Counted from the first letter of the stretch, positions 40,659 through 51,878 are shown. The stretch is DNA of 64,000 nt from Yersinia thracica (GCF_902170565.1 NZ_CABHXX010000133.1:62001-126000), one strand, 5' to 3'. Notes: a model not told the origin generated them from the sequence alone. Program-made: numbers and translations.

Positions 40659-41789
40659 TCAGGCGAAGAAACTCAGAACAGTATTAATGACCGTGCTCTG
40701 ATTCACATCAGTCAGGTTATAGAAGACAGGCAAACGCACCAGGCGCTCACTCTCCTGGGTGGTAAAGCGGTCTTCACCGTCCATACGCCCAAATTCTTCA
40801 CCTGCCGGACAGGCATGCAATGGAATGTAGTGGAATACCGCCATGATCTCAGCTTCTTTCAAGTAGCTGATGAACGCAGAACGCTCTTCAATATCACGCA
40901 GTTTGATATAAAACATGTGCGCATTCTGTTCCAAATTGTCAGGAATCGCCGGTAAATCAATGCGCCCAGCATCAGCCAAAGGCTTGAAAGCATTATAGTA
41001 AATATGCCACAGCCCCAGACGGCGCTCATTGATTTGCTCTGCGGCTTCCAACTGGCCCCATAGATATGCGGCCTGTAAATCAGACATCAAATAACTGGAG
41101 CCAATATCACGCCAGGTATATTTGTCGACCAGTCCACGGAAGAACTGACTACGGTTAGTCCCCTTCTCACGGATAACTTCAGCGCGCTCAATCAGTGATT
41201 TGTCATTGATTAGCGTCGCACCACCTTCACCACCCGCCGTGTAGTTTTTGGTTTCATGGAAGCTAAAGCAACCAATATGGCCGATAGTGCCCAGAGCTTT
41301 GCCTTTGTAAGTCGACATCACGCCCTGCGCAGCGTCTTCTACCACAAATAAATTATGCTTTTTCGCCAGCGCCATGATGGTGTCCATCTCACAGGCCACG
41401 CCTGCATAATGAACCGGCACGATAACGCGAGTTTTATCGGTAATAGCCGCTTCAATCTTGGTTTCATCGATATTCATGGTGTCTGGGCGGATATCCACAA
41501 ACACCACTTTCGCGCCGCGCAATACAAAGGCGTTGGCGGTCGAAACGAAGGTAAAGCTTGGCATAATCACTTCATCGCCGGGTTTGATGTCCAGCAGCAA
41601 CGCCGCCATTTCCAGTGAGGCGGTGCAAGAGGGCGTCAGTAACACTTTCGGGCAATCGAAACGTTTCTCCATCCACTGCTGGCAGCGACGGGTAAAACCA
41701 CCATCACCGCATAATTTACCGCTACTCATTGCGGCCTGCATATAACCGAGTTCGGTGCCGACTACCGGTGGAGCGTTAAATGGAATCAT
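40659..41789 (-). CDS. wecE: dTDP-4-dehydro-6-deoxyglucose aminotransferase WecE
   Basis: A 376-residue PLP-dependent DegT/DnrJ/EryC1-type aminotransferase that makes dTDP-4-amino-4,6-dideoxygalactose for Fuc4NAc. Motifs are LTPSCTASLEMAALLL, VVEDAAQG (the PLP-binding Asp) and CFSFHETKNYTAGGEGG, which holds the Schiff-base lysine. The ATG at 41789 (MIPFNAPPVVGTEL) matches the family; earlier codons in the frame overlap wecD. It starts one base after wecD. Confidence 0.96.
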   Translation of the reverse strand: MIPFNAPPVVGTELGYMQAAMSSGKLCGDGGFTRRCQQWMEKRFDCPKVLLTPSCTASLEMAALLLDIKPGDEVIMPSFTFVSTANAFVLRGAKVVFVDIRPDTMNIDETKIEAAITDKTRVIVPVHYAGVACEMDTIMALAKKHNLFVVEDAAQGVMSTYKGKALGTIGHIGCFSFHETKNYTAGGEGGATLINDKSLIERAEVIREKGTNRSQFFRGLVDKYTWRDIGSSYLMSDLQAAYLWGQLEAAEQINERRLGLWHIYYNAFKPLADAGRIDLPAIPDNLEQNAHMFYIKLRDIEERSAFISYLKEAEIMAVFHYIPLHACPAGEEFGRMDGEDRFTTQESERLVRLPVFYNLTDVNQSTVINTVLSFFA

Positions 41790-41790
41790 C

Positions 41791-42528
41791 TCATCCCCTG
41801 CATAACCAATACGCGGTGCTCTCAATCGAGGCTCCGCTGCGAATATAAAGGCGTAAAGCAGCAATGTTACTCATCTGTGTGGCTACCCGTAATCGGTGTA
41901 ACCCATGATTGTGGCACCATTGCTTTGCCGCCGACATTAATAATGAACCAATACCTTTACCCTGAGCTTCGGGGAACACCGCCAACAGACCAATACGCGC
42001 ACTGCCATCTTGCAAATCACGTAATGTCACAAACCCCGCCGGTTGCCCCGATGTATCCATTACCAGCAAACATTGATGGTCGAAAGTGCCCAGTACGGCC
42101 TTCTCCGCCCATAATGCATAAAATCTCCCGCTGTCCTGTGGGTCATACCACGGAGCGCGAAAGCGGCTTAATGCAAAAGCACGGGCAGCAACACTGCGCA
42201 ATAGCGGGATATCGGCGGTGGTGGCGATCCGCTGTTGACAGGTTCCGGTATCTGCCTGAGATATAGCATTTTCCGTGCCAACCGCATCTTTTTCCTCAAC
42301 GGGCAGCGCCAAATCAACTTCGCCTTCAACTAATTTGAAGTCAAGTTGGCCAAGGGAATCAATGAGATCAAGGCGGTGGGTAGGAACTTTGGCTTGGATT
42401 AAGGTAAAAGAATCCAACTCAGCCGGGTTAAGTTGCGGAGCTGAGTCAGAGAAAATCAGTTTTGCACTCCGGCGCTGGAAAAATTCACTTTCCCAGGCCA
42501 GCGGCTCAATATTGGCGTGGACGGGCAT
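41791..42528 (-). CDS. wecD: dTDP-fucosamine N-acetyltransferase WecD (RffC)
   Basis: A 245-residue GNAT-family enzyme that acetylates dTDP-4-amino-4,6-dideoxygalactose with acetyl-CoA. The C-terminal GNAT fold has the acetyl-CoA loop [20 protein letters not shown] and ends in [20 protein letters not shown], as in E. coli. It overlaps rffH by 23 bp. A low-complexity insert near residue 85 ([18 protein letters not shown]) is not in my memory of E. coli WecD. Confidence 0.93.
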   Translation of the reverse strand: MPVHANIEPLAWESEFFQRRSAKLIFSDSAPQLNPAELDSFTLIQAKVPTHRLDLIDSLGQLDFKLVEGEVDLALPVEEKDAVGTENAISQADTGTCQQRIATTADIPLLRSVAARAFALSRFRAPWYDPQDSGRFYALWAEKAVLGTFDHQCLLVMDTSGQPAGFVTLRDLQDGSARIGLLAVFPEAQGKGIGSLLMSAAKQWCHNHGLHRLRVATQMSNIAALRLYIRSGASIESTAYWLCRG

Positions 42529-43387
42529 GGAGCAAGTCCAACAGATATTTGCCGTAACCGGTTTTGGCTAACGCCGTGGCTGCGCGCTTGACGCCATCGT
42601 CATCCAACCAGCCATTGCGCCAGGAGATTTCTTCCAGACAGGCAATTTTGAAACCTTGACGTTTTTCAACGGTTTGCACAAAGGTACTGGCTTCAATCAA
42701 GCTGTCATGGGTGCCAGTATCGAGCCAGGCAAAACCACGGCCTAATAATTCTACCGTCAGTTCACCGCGCTCTAAATACATCTGGTTGATGCTGGTTATT
42801 TCCAGCTCACCGCGTTCCGACGGCTTAACTTGTTTGGCAAAATCAACCACTTGATTGTCATAAAAATAAAGCCCGGTCACCGCCCAATTGGACTTCGGCT
42901 GGCTCGGTTTCTCTTCAATCGACAATGCGCGGAAGTTGTCATCAAACTCCACCACGCCAAAGCGCTCTGGGTCCATGACTTGATAGCCGAAAACTGTCGC
43001 GCCCTGTTGACGTGCTGCCACCGTTTTCAGTTTCGGGCTAAAGCCCTGACCAAAATAGATATTATCGCCAAGTACCAAACAGCAAGGCTCATGGCCGATA
43101 AACTCTTCACCAATGATAAATGCTTGTGCCAGCCCATCTGGGCTAGGTTGCGCGGCATAACTCAGATTGATACCAAACTCTTCACCATTACCCAGCAAGC
43201 GCTGGAATGACGGTAAATCCTCTGGAGTGGAAATAATCAGGATGTCGCGGATCCCCGCCAGCATCAGCACTGACAGCGGATAGTAAATCATCGGCTTATC
43301 ATAAACAGGAAGTAGTTGCTTAGAGACACCACGGGTGATGGGGTGCAACCTCGTGCCGGAACCACCAGCCAGAATTATGCCTTTCAT
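42506..43387 (-). CDS. rffH: Glucose-1-phosphate thymidylyltransferase RffH
   Basis: A 293-residue nucleotidyltransferase that makes dTDP-glucose. The N terminus [32 protein letters not shown] carries the nucleotide-binding signature; [13 protein letters not shown] and [10 protein letters not shown] are further family blocks. It is the RmlA isoenzyme devoted to ECA, as judged by its position with rffG in the wec cluster. The gap to rffG is 90 bp. Confidence 0.95.
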   Translation of the reverse strand: MKGIILAGGSGTRLHPITRGVSKQLLPVYDKPMIYYPLSVLMLAGIRDILIISTPEDLPSFQRLLGNGEEFGINLSYAAQPSPDGLAQAFIIGEEFIGHEPCCLVLGDNIYFGQGFSPKLKTVAARQQGATVFGYQVMDPERFGVVEFDDNFRALSIEEKPSQPKSNWAVTGLYFYDNQVVDFAKQVKPSERGELEITSINQMYLERGELTVELLGRGFAWLDTGTHDSLIEASTFVQTVEKRQGFKIACLEEISWRNGWLDDDGVKRAATALAKTGYGKYLLDLLHARPRQY

Positions 43388-43477
43388 TCGATCTCCTAAG
43401 ACATACTATGTCTTGAAAACATCATGCAAAATATTGAATGATGCCATCCCAATGATTAATAAACTTCGAACCTATCG

Positions 43478-44551
43478 TCAATCACTTAGGCCCAAACGCT
43501 CACCGGCGTAAGAACCATCCTGAACACGACGCCACCAAGATTCATTATTCAAATACCATAATACGGTTTTGCGAATGCCACTTTCGAAAGTCTCCTGCGG
43601 CCGCCAGCCCAGTTCCCGCTCAATTTTGCTGGCATCGATGGCATAGCGCATATCATGGCCTGGGCGGTCTTTGACATAGGTAATCAGGTCACAATAGTGA
43701 GCAATTCCTGCCGGTTTTTCTGGAACCAATTCATCCAAAAGCGTGCAGATAGTCTCAACCACTTCAATATTTTTGCGCTCGTTATGGCCGCCAATATTGT
43801 AAGTTTCGCCCACCACACCCTCGGTCACCACTTGATACAAGGCCCGGGCATGATCTTCAACATACAACCAATCACGAACCTGTGCGCCATTGCCATACAC
43901 TGGCAGCGGTTTACCCGCGAGCGCATTCAGAATGACCAGTGGGATCAATTTTTCAGGGAAATGATATGGGCCATAGTTATTAGAGCAATTGGTCACCAAG
44001 GTCGGTAAACCATAGGTTCGCAGCCACGCGCGAACTAAATGGTCGCTAGAGGCTTTGGAAGCAGAATAAGGGCTACTTGGCGCATAAGGCGTAGTTTCGG
44101 TGAATAAATCATCGGTGCCGTGTAGGTCGCCATACACCTCATCAGTGGAGATATGGTGGAAGCGAAACGCCAGTTTTTCCTCTGCACTCAGTTGTTGCCA
44201 GTAATGACGCGCCGCTTCCAACATCTGGTAAGTGCCCACGACATTGGTCTCGATAAAGGCCGCAGGGCCATCAATAGAGCGGTCAACATGGCTTTCTGCC
44301 GCCAGATGCATCACTACATCCGGTCGATATTGTGCAAAAACCCGATCCAGCTCAGCACGGTCACAGATATCAACCTGTTCAAAAGCGTAGCGCTCGCTGT
44401 GAGCAACCACCGCCAGTGACTCCAAATTGCCCGCGTAGGTCAGTTTATCCACCACAACGACGCTATCTGAGGTGCCATCGATAATATGTCTTACCACGGC
44501 AGAGCCGATAAAACCGGCCCCACCTGTGACTAGAATACGTCTCAACGCCAT
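43478..44551 (-). CDS. rffG: dTDP-glucose 4,6-dehydratase RffG
   Basis: A 357-residue extended short-chain dehydrogenase. The NAD-binding motif is [13 protein letters not shown] (about residues 8-20), the catalytic block [13 protein letters not shown], and the YxxxK pair lies in [17 protein letters not shown]. It converts dTDP-glucose to dTDP-4-keto-6-deoxyglucose, the substrate of WecE. It overlaps wecC by ten bases. Confidence 0.95.
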   Translation of the reverse strand: MALRRILVTGGAGFIGSAVVRHIIDGTSDSVVVVDKLTYAGNLESLAVVAHSERYAFEQVDICDRAELDRVFAQYRPDVVMHLAAESHVDRSIDGPAAFIETNVVGTYQMLEAARHYWQQLSAEEKLAFRFHHISTDEVYGDLHGTDDLFTETTPYAPSSPYSASKASSDHLVRAWLRTYGLPTLVTNCSNNYGPYHFPEKLIPLVILNALAGKPLPVYGNGAQVRDWLYVEDHARALYQVVTEGVVGETYNIGGHNERKNIEVVETICTLLDELVPEKPAGIAHYCDLITYVKDRPGHDMRYAIDASKIERELGWRPQETFESGIRKTVLWYLNNESWWRRVQDGSYAGERLGLSD

Positions 44552-45804
44552 ACTCCTTTAGTGTCCACAATCCATGATTGCTTCACATCTTCTGGTTTGA
44601 TGGCTTTGAATTGGCTGTGATCTACCAGCATCACCAGCACATCCGCTTGCTGCAAGGCAGTCGCGGTATCTTTCAGCGTAACGTGCCCCGCCAGCGATTT
44701 CGGCAATTGCTCAACATTCGGCTCAACCACCAGCGTTTCACCAGTGTGCCATTGTGCGATCAAATGGGCGATTTCAACCGCCGGGCTTTCGCGCAGGTCA
44801 TCAATATTGGGTTTAAATGCCAGACCAAAGCAGGCAATTTTCACTTCAGATGCACGTTTGTCAGTGGCCGCCAGACAATCGGCAACCGCCGCTTTCACGC
44901 GGTCAACCACCCACAGCGGCTTACCATCATTCACCAGACGCGCAGTATGGATCAGGCGGGCCAATTGTGGATTTTGAGAAACGATAAACCATGGGTCAAC
45001 AGCAATGCAGTGGCCGCCAACACCGGGGCCTGGCTGCAAGATATTCACCCGCGGATGGCGGTTCGCCAGGCGAATCAGCTCCCACACATTGATTCCCTGC
45101 TCATCACAAATCAGTGACAGTTCATTGGCGAAAGCAATGTTAACGTCGCGGAAGCTGTTTTCAGTCAGCTTGCACATTTCTGCGGTGCGGGAATTGGTCA
45201 CCACACATTCGCCTTCCAGGAAGATTTTGTACAACTCACTGGCGCGGGCAGAACATTTTGGCGTCATACCGCCGATAACACGGTCATTTTGAACCAGTTC
45301 AACCATCACCTGGCCCGGCAATACGCGCTCTGGGCAATAAGCGATGTTAATGTCTGCCTCTTCACCCGCGTTCTGTGGGAAGCTCAGATCAGGGCGAGCT
45401 TCAGCCAGCCAGTGAGCCATTTGCTCAGTGGCTCCCACTGGAGAAGTGGACTCCAGAATGACCAAATCACCCTTTTTCAACACAGGAGCGATAGATTTAG
45501 CGGCGGACTCAACATACACCATATCCGGCTCATGATCGCCTTTAAAGGGTGTTGGCACGGCAATAAGAAACGCATCAGCAGCCAGCGGTTTGGTTACAGC
45601 TTGCAAGTAGCCGCCTTCGACAGCAGCCTTCACCACTTTACCTAAATCCGGCTCCACGATATGGATTGCACCGCGATTAATGGTTTCAACCGCATGGGCG
45701 TTGACGTCCACGCCGATCACTTTCTTCTTGCGCGACGCGAAAGCAGCAGCAGTTGGCAGACCAATATACCCAAGACCGATAACAGAAATAGTGTCAAAAC
45801 TCAT
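44542..45804 (-). CDS. wecC: UDP-N-acetyl-D-mannosamine dehydrogenase WecC
   Basis: A 420-residue UDP-sugar dehydrogenase that oxidises UDP-ManNAc to UDP-ManNAcA with two NAD. The NAD motif is [16 protein letters not shown] (about residues 8-23); [18 protein letters not shown] and [17 protein letters not shown] (with the catalytic Cys) follow, and the C-terminal half has [17 protein letters not shown]. It overlaps wecB by four bases, and RffG by ten. Confidence 0.97.
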   Translation of the reverse strand: MSFDTISVIGLGYIGLPTAAAFASRKKKVIGVDVNAHAVETINRGAIHIVEPDLGKVVKAAVEGGYLQAVTKPLAADAFLIAVPTPFKGDHEPDMVYVESAAKSIAPVLKKGDLVILESTSPVGATEQMAHWLAEARPDLSFPQNAGEEADINIAYCPERVLPGQVMVELVQNDRVIGGMTPKCSARASELYKIFLEGECVVTNSRTAEMCKLTENSFRDVNIAFANELSLICDEQGINVWELIRLANRHPRVNILQPGPGVGGHCIAVDPWFIVSQNPQLARLIHTARLVNDGKPLWVVDRVKAAVADCLAATDKRASEVKIACFGLAFKPNIDDLRESPAVEIAHLIAQWHTGETLVVEPNVEQLPKSLAGHVTLKDTATALQQADVLVMLVDHSQFKAIKPEDVKQSWIVDTKGVWR

Positions 45805-46931
45805 AGCGTCACCTGATGATTCTTTAAAGCTTCAAGGATGCGTTGACAGGCATGCCCGTCACCGTAAGGATTATGCGCCCGTGACATTTGATGATAGGCA
45901 GTTTCATCAGTCAGCAAGCGGGTCACTGCATCGACAATTTTATTAATATTAGTGCCCACCAACAAAACTGTACCCGAATCGACGGCTTCCGGGCGCTCAG
46001 TGGTATCCCGCATCACTAATACCGGCTTGCCTAATGAAGGCGCTTCTTCCTGAATACCACCGGAATCCGTTAGGATCAGGTAGGCGTGATTCATCAGGTA
46101 AACGAATGGCAGGTAATCTTGCGGGTCGATCAGGATGATATTATCAATCCCTTTCAAGATGCGGTTGACCGGCTCACTGACATTAGGGTTGAGATGCACC
46201 GGATAAACCACCTGTACCTCAGGATGTTTAAGTGCAATTTCAGCTAATGCACTGCAAATCCGCTCAAAACCGCCACCAAAACTCTCGCGGCGGTGGCCCG
46301 TCACCAGAATCATCTTCTTATTGGTATCGATGAATGGATAACGCTCTGCCAAACTGTCGCGTAATTCTGGGTTATTCATCACCCGATCACGCACCCAGAA
46401 CAGCGCATCAATCACGGTATTGCCGGTCACAAAAATGCGGTTGTCTGGCACCATCTCGCGCAGCAAGTTTTGCCGCGAGTTTTCTGTCGGAGCAAAATGA
46501 TACATAGCAAGATGGCCGGTCAGTTGGCGGTTAGCTTCTTCTGGCCACGGTGAATAGAGATCCCCGGTGCGCAAGCCCGCTTCAACATGACCGACAGGAA
46601 TACGTTGATAGAATGCGGCAAGGCTGGTCGACAACGTCGTTGTGGTATCGCCATGCACTAAGATTACATCCGGCTTAAACTCCTCCAGAACAGGCTTTAG
46701 CCCTTCCAGAATACGGCAGGTTATTTCCGTTAATCCCTGTCCCGGCTTCATGATATTCAAATCATAGTCCGGCTGAATCTCAAATAAACGCAGCACTTGG
46801 TCCAGCATCTCACGATGTTGAGCCGTGACGCAGACTCTTGATTCAAAGGCTTCATCCTGAGCCAAAGCATGCACCAGAGGAGCCATTTTAATGGCTTCAG
46901 GCCGGGTGCCAAAAACAGTCAACACTTTCAC
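45801..46931 (-). CDS. wecB: UDP-N-acetylglucosamine 2-epimerase WecB
   Basis: A 376-residue non-hydrolysing epimerase that makes UDP-ManNAc. Family motifs are [15 protein letters not shown] (about residues 5-19), [45 protein letters not shown] and [29 protein letters not shown]. It overlaps wecC and is separated from wzzE by 131 bp, which hold three TACTGATCA- or TACTGGTCA-like repeats at about 46994-47037. Confidence 0.97.
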   Translation of the reverse strand: MKVLTVFGTRPEAIKMAPLVHALAQDEAFESRVCVTAQHREMLDQVLRLFEIQPDYDLNIMKPGQGLTEITCRILEGLKPVLEEFKPDVILVHGDTTTTLSTSLAAFYQRIPVGHVEAGLRTGDLYSPWPEEANRQLTGHLAMYHFAPTENSRQNLLREMVPDNRIFVTGNTVIDALFWVRDRVMNNPELRDSLAERYPFIDTNKKMILVTGHRRESFGGGFERICSALAEIALKHPEVQVVYPVHLNPNVSEPVNRILKGIDNIILIDPQDYLPFVYLMNHAYLILTDSGGIQEEAPSLGKPVLVMRDTTERPEAVDSGTVLLVGTNINKIVDAVTRLLTDETAYHQMSRAHNPYGDGHACQRILEALKNHQVTL

Positions 46932-47062
46932 AGTGAATCTCTTTAAGGTCAGTTAGCCGCAGACAACGCCTGCAAGTTGGGCGCACAATACGCCCATTAC
47001 TGGTCAATCTTTTACTGATCAGTCTCTTACTGATCAAGAATACTTAGCACTTACCGCACGGG

Positions 47063-48139
47063 TTATGCTTGCGTACTGGTACGGCGAACCAACACCACTC
47101 CCGCGCCAACCAATGCACCAATCGCGCCCCACATAATCAACAGGAATACGCGACGCGGACTATCACGGGTAACCGGATCTTCTGGTGTACGCAAGTAACG
47201 GTAAGCCTGGAAGGTTTTATCCAGCGTCGGGCCGACATTCAATGTTGCCAGCATTGCTCTGTTCTGATCATAATCAATATCAAAACTTGGGCCGGTAGCC
47301 TGCAATGTCTCTAGCCGGGCTTCGAGCATCGGTTTACCTAACATAAACATTTTAGAATCGGCTAATTGTTCAGCCGGGGTATCGGTTTGACTGCGATTAA
47401 TCCCTTGCTGGCTAGCCACTTTCAAAGCTTGCTTAACCGCAGCAACTTCACGATCGAACACGGCTTGAGCAACGGCTTCTTGCCGTTTAACCTGCGCCTT
47501 CATTGACTGAGTGCGAGCAGCCCATGCGCCTTCAATCTCATCATTCAAGTGGCTGGCAGCACGTTGGCTAGCAAAATCAATATAACTGCGCAGCAATTTA
47601 TTGGAATCGGTGGCGGTTTCTGCCGTCAATTTAATGCTGTCATTCAGTATTTTTTTGTCATCACGCGGGGTGAAAACAATATTATTCACCAGCTCATCCA
47701 GTAATGCCGCATCCGCCTTAGCATCACCTTCTAGCCGCTGTTTGTAATAATCAGTTTGTAGCCAAAAATCACGGCGCGTATCGTAAGCGGCTAACTGGGT
47801 AATAAACTCGCTGTAGGCTTCGTCAGAAATACCGGGTTGCTCACTGACAACACCACTATTGTTACGGCTATCCAGGTTGCGCAAAAATTGCTGCTGAGAG
47901 TAATAACCGCCCAAATTATTGACAGTTGGTCTGTCTGTAATGGCTGTCGCACTCCACTGCTGTTTTACCAAGTAAGAAACACCCAGCGCTATTGCAGCAA
48001 AAAGAATTGCCATACCGATAATCCACACTTTACCGCGCCAAAGAGTACGGCACAGGCTGCGGATATCTAACTCGTTATCCATAACTGGCTCGTTATGGGT
48101 AGATCCTGTTTTATCAGTCGACATAGATTCTGGTTTCAT
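47063..48139 (-). CDS. wzzE: ECA chain-length regulator WzzE
   Basis: A 358-residue polysaccharide co-polymerase. Two membrane helices, near residues 38-58 and 330-350, flank a large periplasmic coiled-coil domain (for example SMKAQVKRQEAVAQAVFDRE). The proline-rich segment before the second helix (RTPEDPVTRDSPRR) is the PCP1 signature. It sets the modal length of ECA chains with WzyE. ATG at 48139 is preferred; a GTG directly before it and an ATG five codons later are alternatives. Confidence 0.94.
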   Translation of the reverse strand: MKPESMSTDKTGSTHNEPVMDNELDIRSLCRTLWRGKVWIIGMAILFAAIALGVSYLVKQQWSATAITDRPTVNNLGGYYSQQQFLRNLDSRNNSGVVSEQPGISDEAYSEFITQLAAYDTRRDFWLQTDYYKQRLEGDAKADAALLDELVNNIVFTPRDDKKILNDSIKLTAETATDSNKLLRSYIDFASQRAASHLNDEIEGAWAARTQSMKAQVKRQEAVAQAVFDREVAAVKQALKVASQQGINRSQTDTPAEQLADSKMFMLGKPMLEARLETLQATGPSFDIDYDQNRAMLATLNVGPTLDKTFQAYRYLRTPEDPVTRDSPRRVFLLIMWGAIGALVGAGVVLVRRTSTQA

Positions 48140-48159
48140 CACTGCCTAAAAGCCTCTGG

Positions 48160-49257
48160 TTAAGATTCATGCTTATTTTGCGATGCACGGCGCATCCGAC
48201 GCTTGATACGTTTGATAAAACGCGCCACTCGCCATGCCCGTTTTATGCAGTAACCATACAACAGAAATGCAAGCAAGAATAATGCCAACATGACCCATTC
48301 TGGGACAAATATCAGCCGTTCGCCGATAACGCCCACTCCCGCTAACAATGCCGCAGCCAGGGTGATTAAGACAAATGCCTGTCGTGAAGTAAAACCGGCG
48401 CGCATGATCAAGTGATGAATATGCTGGCGGTCGGGGGAGAAAGGGCTCATTCCTTTACGCAAACGCCGATACATGATGGCAATCATATCCATCAATGGAA
48501 TTGCAATAATCCACAATGCTGTAACCGGGTTAATGGGATGAGAATTACCCTGTGTGCTTTGCAACAGTATCCAAATCGCAGTGAAACCAATCAGCGTACT
48601 GCCCGCATCACCCATAAAGACTTTATAGCGGCGGCCTAGCAACCCAAGGTTAAGCAAGATATAAGGCACGATGGCGGCAATCATCGCAAAACACCACAGC
48701 GCTAATGCCATTTGTCCGCTTTGATACAGCAAAAGACCCATGGCACCGAAAGAGACACAAGACAGCCCGCCCAGTAAACCATCAATACCATCGACCATAT
48801 TGAAAGCGTTTATCGCCGCCCATACTGCGAACAGTGTGACAACATAGCCGAACGGCCCTAATACCATCTCCCACGGGCCAAACACATGTCCCAAGCTGCG
48901 TAAATAAAGCCCTGCGACTGCCATCATGGCAATACCGACTAATGCTTGTACAAAGGCTCGGATTTTTACACTGATATCGAAGCGATCGTCTAAAGCACCA
49001 ACGAACACCAATAAACCAGCACACCCCAGATATAACTGGAAATGTGGGATCTGTTGGTTAGTTATCAGGAAAGTAAAACAAATGCCCGCAAACACGGATA
49101 TTCCGCCCACTAATGGGATCAATCCTTGGTGACGTTTGCGATAGTTAGGTTTATCAACTAATCCAATTTTCTTGGCGACTTTGCGAGCTACAAATAAAAA
49201 TGCCAGAGAAAACAGAAAAATAACAAATATTTCAGTACTCATAGTGAGTAAGTTCAC
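48160..49257 (-). CDS. wecA: UDP-GlcNAc:undecaprenyl-phosphate GlcNAc-1-P transferase WecA
   Basis: A 365-residue polytopic transferase that starts ECA (and often O-antigen) synthesis by forming GlcNAc-PP-undecaprenol. About eleven membrane segments alternate with loops holding the acidic motifs LVFVGALDDRFD, NAFNMVDGIDGL and VFMGDAGSTLIG, and the HIHH segment of the last cytoplasmic loop. It is the first gene of the wec cluster. The start lies 389 bp from rho, consistent with its own promoter. Confidence 0.96.
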   Translation of the reverse strand: MNLLTMSTEIFVIFLFSLAFLFVARKVAKKIGLVDKPNYRKRHQGLIPLVGGISVFAGICFTFLITNQQIPHFQLYLGCAGLLVFVGALDDRFDISVKIRAFVQALVGIAMMAVAGLYLRSLGHVFGPWEMVLGPFGYVVTLFAVWAAINAFNMVDGIDGLLGGLSCVSFGAMGLLLYQSGQMALALWCFAMIAAIVPYILLNLGLLGRRYKVFMGDAGSTLIGFTAIWILLQSTQGNSHPINPVTALWIIAIPLMDMIAIMYRRLRKGMSPFSPDRQHIHHLIMRAGFTSRQAFVLITLAAALLAGVGVIGERLIFVPEWVMLALFLLAFLLYGYCIKRAWRVARFIKRIKRRMRRASQNKHES

Positions 49258-49597
49258 GTTTAACCGCTCTCTGCAAAAAGATACGACAGCTTAGCATGTG
49301 GTTCGGCGTATACCACACCTTCCCTATGCCTTCCCTATGCTTTCAGTTATTTCTGAATATGATGACAGCCTTGCTGACTATTCCCAACTCTATTTTTACT
49401 ATTTTCTCGTCATCCCTTTTATATTTTAAGCCACAGGAGCACTGCACGTTCTCATCGGGATGGGTTTATTTATTGTCGACCTGCAACTCAAAATTCTTTG
49501 GATGTATTAAGAAGAATAAGTGTAGAGAATAGACATTGGTTTTGATTGAGTTATTCACTAGGTAGATAACAATCCCGACTATCGTATAGCCCAAATG
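49258..49597. other. Intergenic region upstream of wecA
   Basis: About 340 bp between the rho terminator and wecA, AT-rich. An 11-bp unit CTTCCCTATGC is repeated in tandem at about 49319-49340. I see no gene; the region should carry the promoter of the wec operon, but no clear consensus boxes stand out to me. Confidence 0.5.
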
Positions 49598-49628
49598 CAA
49601 AAAACGCCACGTCTGAGCGTGGCGTTTT
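49598..49628. terminator. Terminator of rho
   Basis: AAAACGCCACG (49601-49611) pairs with CGTGGCGTTTT (49618-49628) around a six-base loop; A and T tracts on both sides make it usable in both directions. Confidence 0.88.
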
Positions 49629-49645
49629 GATTAATTTCGCTAAAC

Positions 49646-50905
49646 TTATGAACGTCTCATGTTATCGAAGAACTGATCGTTGGTTTTCGCTGTTGCCAGT
49701 TTACTGATGAGGAATTCCATTGCATCGATCTCACCCATTGGATGAAGAATTCGACGTAAAATCCACATTTTTTGTAGCTCTTCAGTGGTTGTCAGCAACT
49801 CTTCTTTACGCGTACCAGAGCGGTTGAAATCAATAGCTGGGAACACACGTTTCTCTGCAATTTTGCGAGAAAGATGCAATTCCATGTTGCCGGTACCTTT
49901 AAATTCTTCATAGATAACTTCATCCATTTTAGAACCGGTATCAACCAACGCGGTGGCAATGATGGTCAGGCTACCGCCCTCTTCAACATTACGCGCAGCA
50001 CCAAAGAAACGCTTAGGACGATGTAAGGCGTTAGCATCCACACCACCGGTCAGAACCTTACCAGAAGCAGGTACGACGGTGTTGTATGCGCGGGCCAGAC
50101 GGGTAATCGAATCCAGTAAAATGATAACGTCTTTTTTATGTTCAACCAGACGTTTCGCTTTCTCGATAACCATTTCAGCGACTTGAACGTGGCGGGATGC
50201 TGGCTCATCGAAAGTTGAAGCAATAACTTCACCTTTAACCAGACGTTGCATCTCGGTGACTTCTTCCGGACGCTCGTCAATCAGCAAGACCATTAATACG
50301 CAATCAGGGTGATTGTAAGCAATGCTGGTTGCAATATTCTGCAACAGCATAGTTTTACCCGCTTTTGGCGGAGCAACAATCAGCCCTCGCTGACCACGAC
50401 CGATTGGCGATGCCAAATCAAGTACACGGGCAGTTAAATCTTCTGTCGAACCATTACCACGTTCCATCCGCAGACGAGAATTAGCATGTAATGGAGTTAA
50501 GTTTTCGAACAGAATTTTGTTACGGGCGTTTTCCGGTTTGTCATAGTTAACTTCGTTAACTTTCAACAATGCAAAATAACGCTCACCTTCTTTCGGTGGA
50601 CGAATCTTACCGGCAACGGTATCACCAGTGCGAAGGTTGAAACGGCGAATTTGGCTTGGGGATACATAGATGTCGTCGGGACCGGCGAGGTAGGAGCTGT
50701 CTGCTGAACGGAGGAAACCAAATCCATCCTGCAATATCTCCAACACACCGTCACCGAAGATATCTTCTCCACTTTTCGCGTGCTGCTTAAGGATAGAGAA
50801 AATAATATCTTGTTTACGCATCCGGGCCAGGTTTTCCAGCCCCATATTTTCGCCAAGTGTTATCAGATCAGAAACCGGCGTGTTCTTTAATTCGGTAAGA
50901 TTCAT
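49646..50905 (-). CDS. rho: Transcription termination factor Rho
   Basis: A 419-residue hexameric RNA helicase, the same length as E. coli Rho. The N terminus [19 protein letters not shown] starts the RNA-binding domain, with [23 protein letters not shown] as its primary site. Walker A is [12 protein letters not shown] (about residues 175-186), Walker B is [18 protein letters not shown] and the R loop lies in [18 protein letters not shown]-like sequence ([12 protein letters not shown]). It lies after trxA on the same strand with a long leader. Confidence 0.98.
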   Translation of the reverse strand: MNLTELKNTPVSDLITLGENMGLENLARMRKQDIIFSILKQHAKSGEDIFGDGVLEILQDGFGFLRSADSSYLAGPDDIYVSPSQIRRFNLRTGDTVAGKIRPPKEGERYFALLKVNEVNYDKPENARNKILFENLTPLHANSRLRMERGNGSTEDLTARVLDLASPIGRGQRGLIVAPPKAGKTMLLQNIATSIAYNHPDCVLMVLLIDERPEEVTEMQRLVKGEVIASTFDEPASRHVQVAEMVIEKAKRLVEHKKDVIILLDSITRLARAYNTVVPASGKVLTGGVDANALHRPKRFFGAARNVEEGGSLTIIATALVDTGSKMDEVIYEEFKGTGNMELHLSRKIAEKRVFPAIDFNRSGTRKEELLTTTEELQKMWILRRILHPMGEIDAMEFLISKLATAKTNDQFFDNMRRS

Positions 50906-51340
50906 AATGGTGGGTTCTTAAACTCGGGGTATGTCTCGAACTATGGTCGTGAATGGTATGGCAGCGTCATCCGTGCCTGTTTAACGGGACATTCAATCAC
51001 CGGCCTTGGCCAAACTACGCAAGTAATGACTTACGCAAGCTTGCGCGACTCAACGGTGTAAAGATTGAAGGTGCCTTAGACTGATTTTGTAAAACACTAG
51101 ACTGTCAAAAACCGATTGAGTTCATAAATATTCTCAACACAAATTATTTCGACATAGAGTAAAACTTTAGATTCAAACTATTTAGATGCTACAGACTATT
51201 TATTAGATACTAAAGAATAAGCTAGATGCTACAAACCCGGACTCAATACACAGGAATGTTCTATATGCAGTAGGCTAAACTTAACACGCTTCTTTGCGGG
51301 CGTCTAGCGGTCAGTGTGAGAAATCACAACTGCCGCTAAA
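50906..51340 (-). other. Leader and upstream region of rho
   Basis: This AT-rich stretch should contain the rho promoter and an autoregulated leader. A TTGACA box is present on the minus strand at about 51112-51117, without a convincing -10 box. Palindromes include CGCAAGCTTGCG at 51034-51045 and an imperfect inverted repeat at about 51305-51338. TAGATGCTACA occurs twice (51183 and 51223). I find no frame resembling the E. coli rhoL leader peptide. Confidence 0.5.
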
Positions 51341-51344
51341 CATA

Positions 51345-51545
51345 CCCTACGGCCTTGAAGTTGCAGCAGTGTGCGACTCTAACTCACCCGAATCACTGAC
51401 CTAAGTCAGCTTATCGGGATTATGTGCCTCATTAGAAGCTCACCCTACGAGCCAGCGCAAGCGCTGTTCAAATTGGTTTACAACCAATTTGTCGCTCGTT
51501 TGCTCCCTTGCTGCAACGCCAATAACTTTAAGTATTAACGGCTAA
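51345..51545. repeat. ERIC element carrying an internal insert, between rho and trxA
   Basis: An ERIC in reverse orientation: CTACGGCCTTGAAGTTGCAG at the left, TCACCCGAATCACTGACCTA then AGTCAGCTTATCGGGAT in the core, and TTGCTGCAACGCCAATAACT at the right. About 85 bp not belonging to the ERIC consensus separate the core from the right arm (about 51421-51506). The insert holds two hairpins, AGCGCAAGCGCT (51454-51465) and AAATTGGTT with AACCAATTT (51470-51490). Confidence 0.8.
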
Positions 51546-51551
51546 CGCCGC

Positions 51552-51878
51552 TTACAGATTCGCATCCAAGAATTCTTTAAGCTGCCCCTTAGACAAAGCA
51601 CCTACCTTGGTTGCCACTACTTCACCGTCACGGAATAACAACAACGTAGGGATACCACGGATACCGTATTTCGGTGCAGTGGCTTGGTTGTCATCAATAT
51701 TCAATTTAGTGATAGTAAGTCTGCCTTCATACTCTTCAGCAATTTCATCCAAAATCGGAGCAATCATCTTGCACGGACCACACCATTCAGCCCAGAAATC
51801 AACCAGAACCAGGCCATCGGCTTCCAGCACTTTAGTGCCGAAGCTTTCGTCACTCAGGTGAATAATTTTATCGCTCAT
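51552..51878 (-). CDS. trxA: Thioredoxin 1
   Basis: A 108-residue thioredoxin with active site [11 protein letters not shown] (Cys33 and Cys36) and the cis-proline in RGIPTLLLF. It reduces disulfides in the cytoplasm using TrxB and NADPH. It is divergent from rhlB and upstream of rho, as in E. coli, but with an ERIC and a long spacer before rho. Confidence 0.98.
   Translation of the reverse strand: MSDKIIHLSDESFGTKVLEADGLVLVDFWAEWCGPCKMIAPILDEIAEEYEGRLTITKLNIDDNQATAPKYGIRGIPTLLLFRDGEVVATKVGALSKGQLKEFLDANL

Noticed and set aside
44578-45117. 179-codon open frame opposite wecC
   Set aside because: It runs antisense to a clear wecC gene, lacks recognisable domains and has no ribosome binding site.
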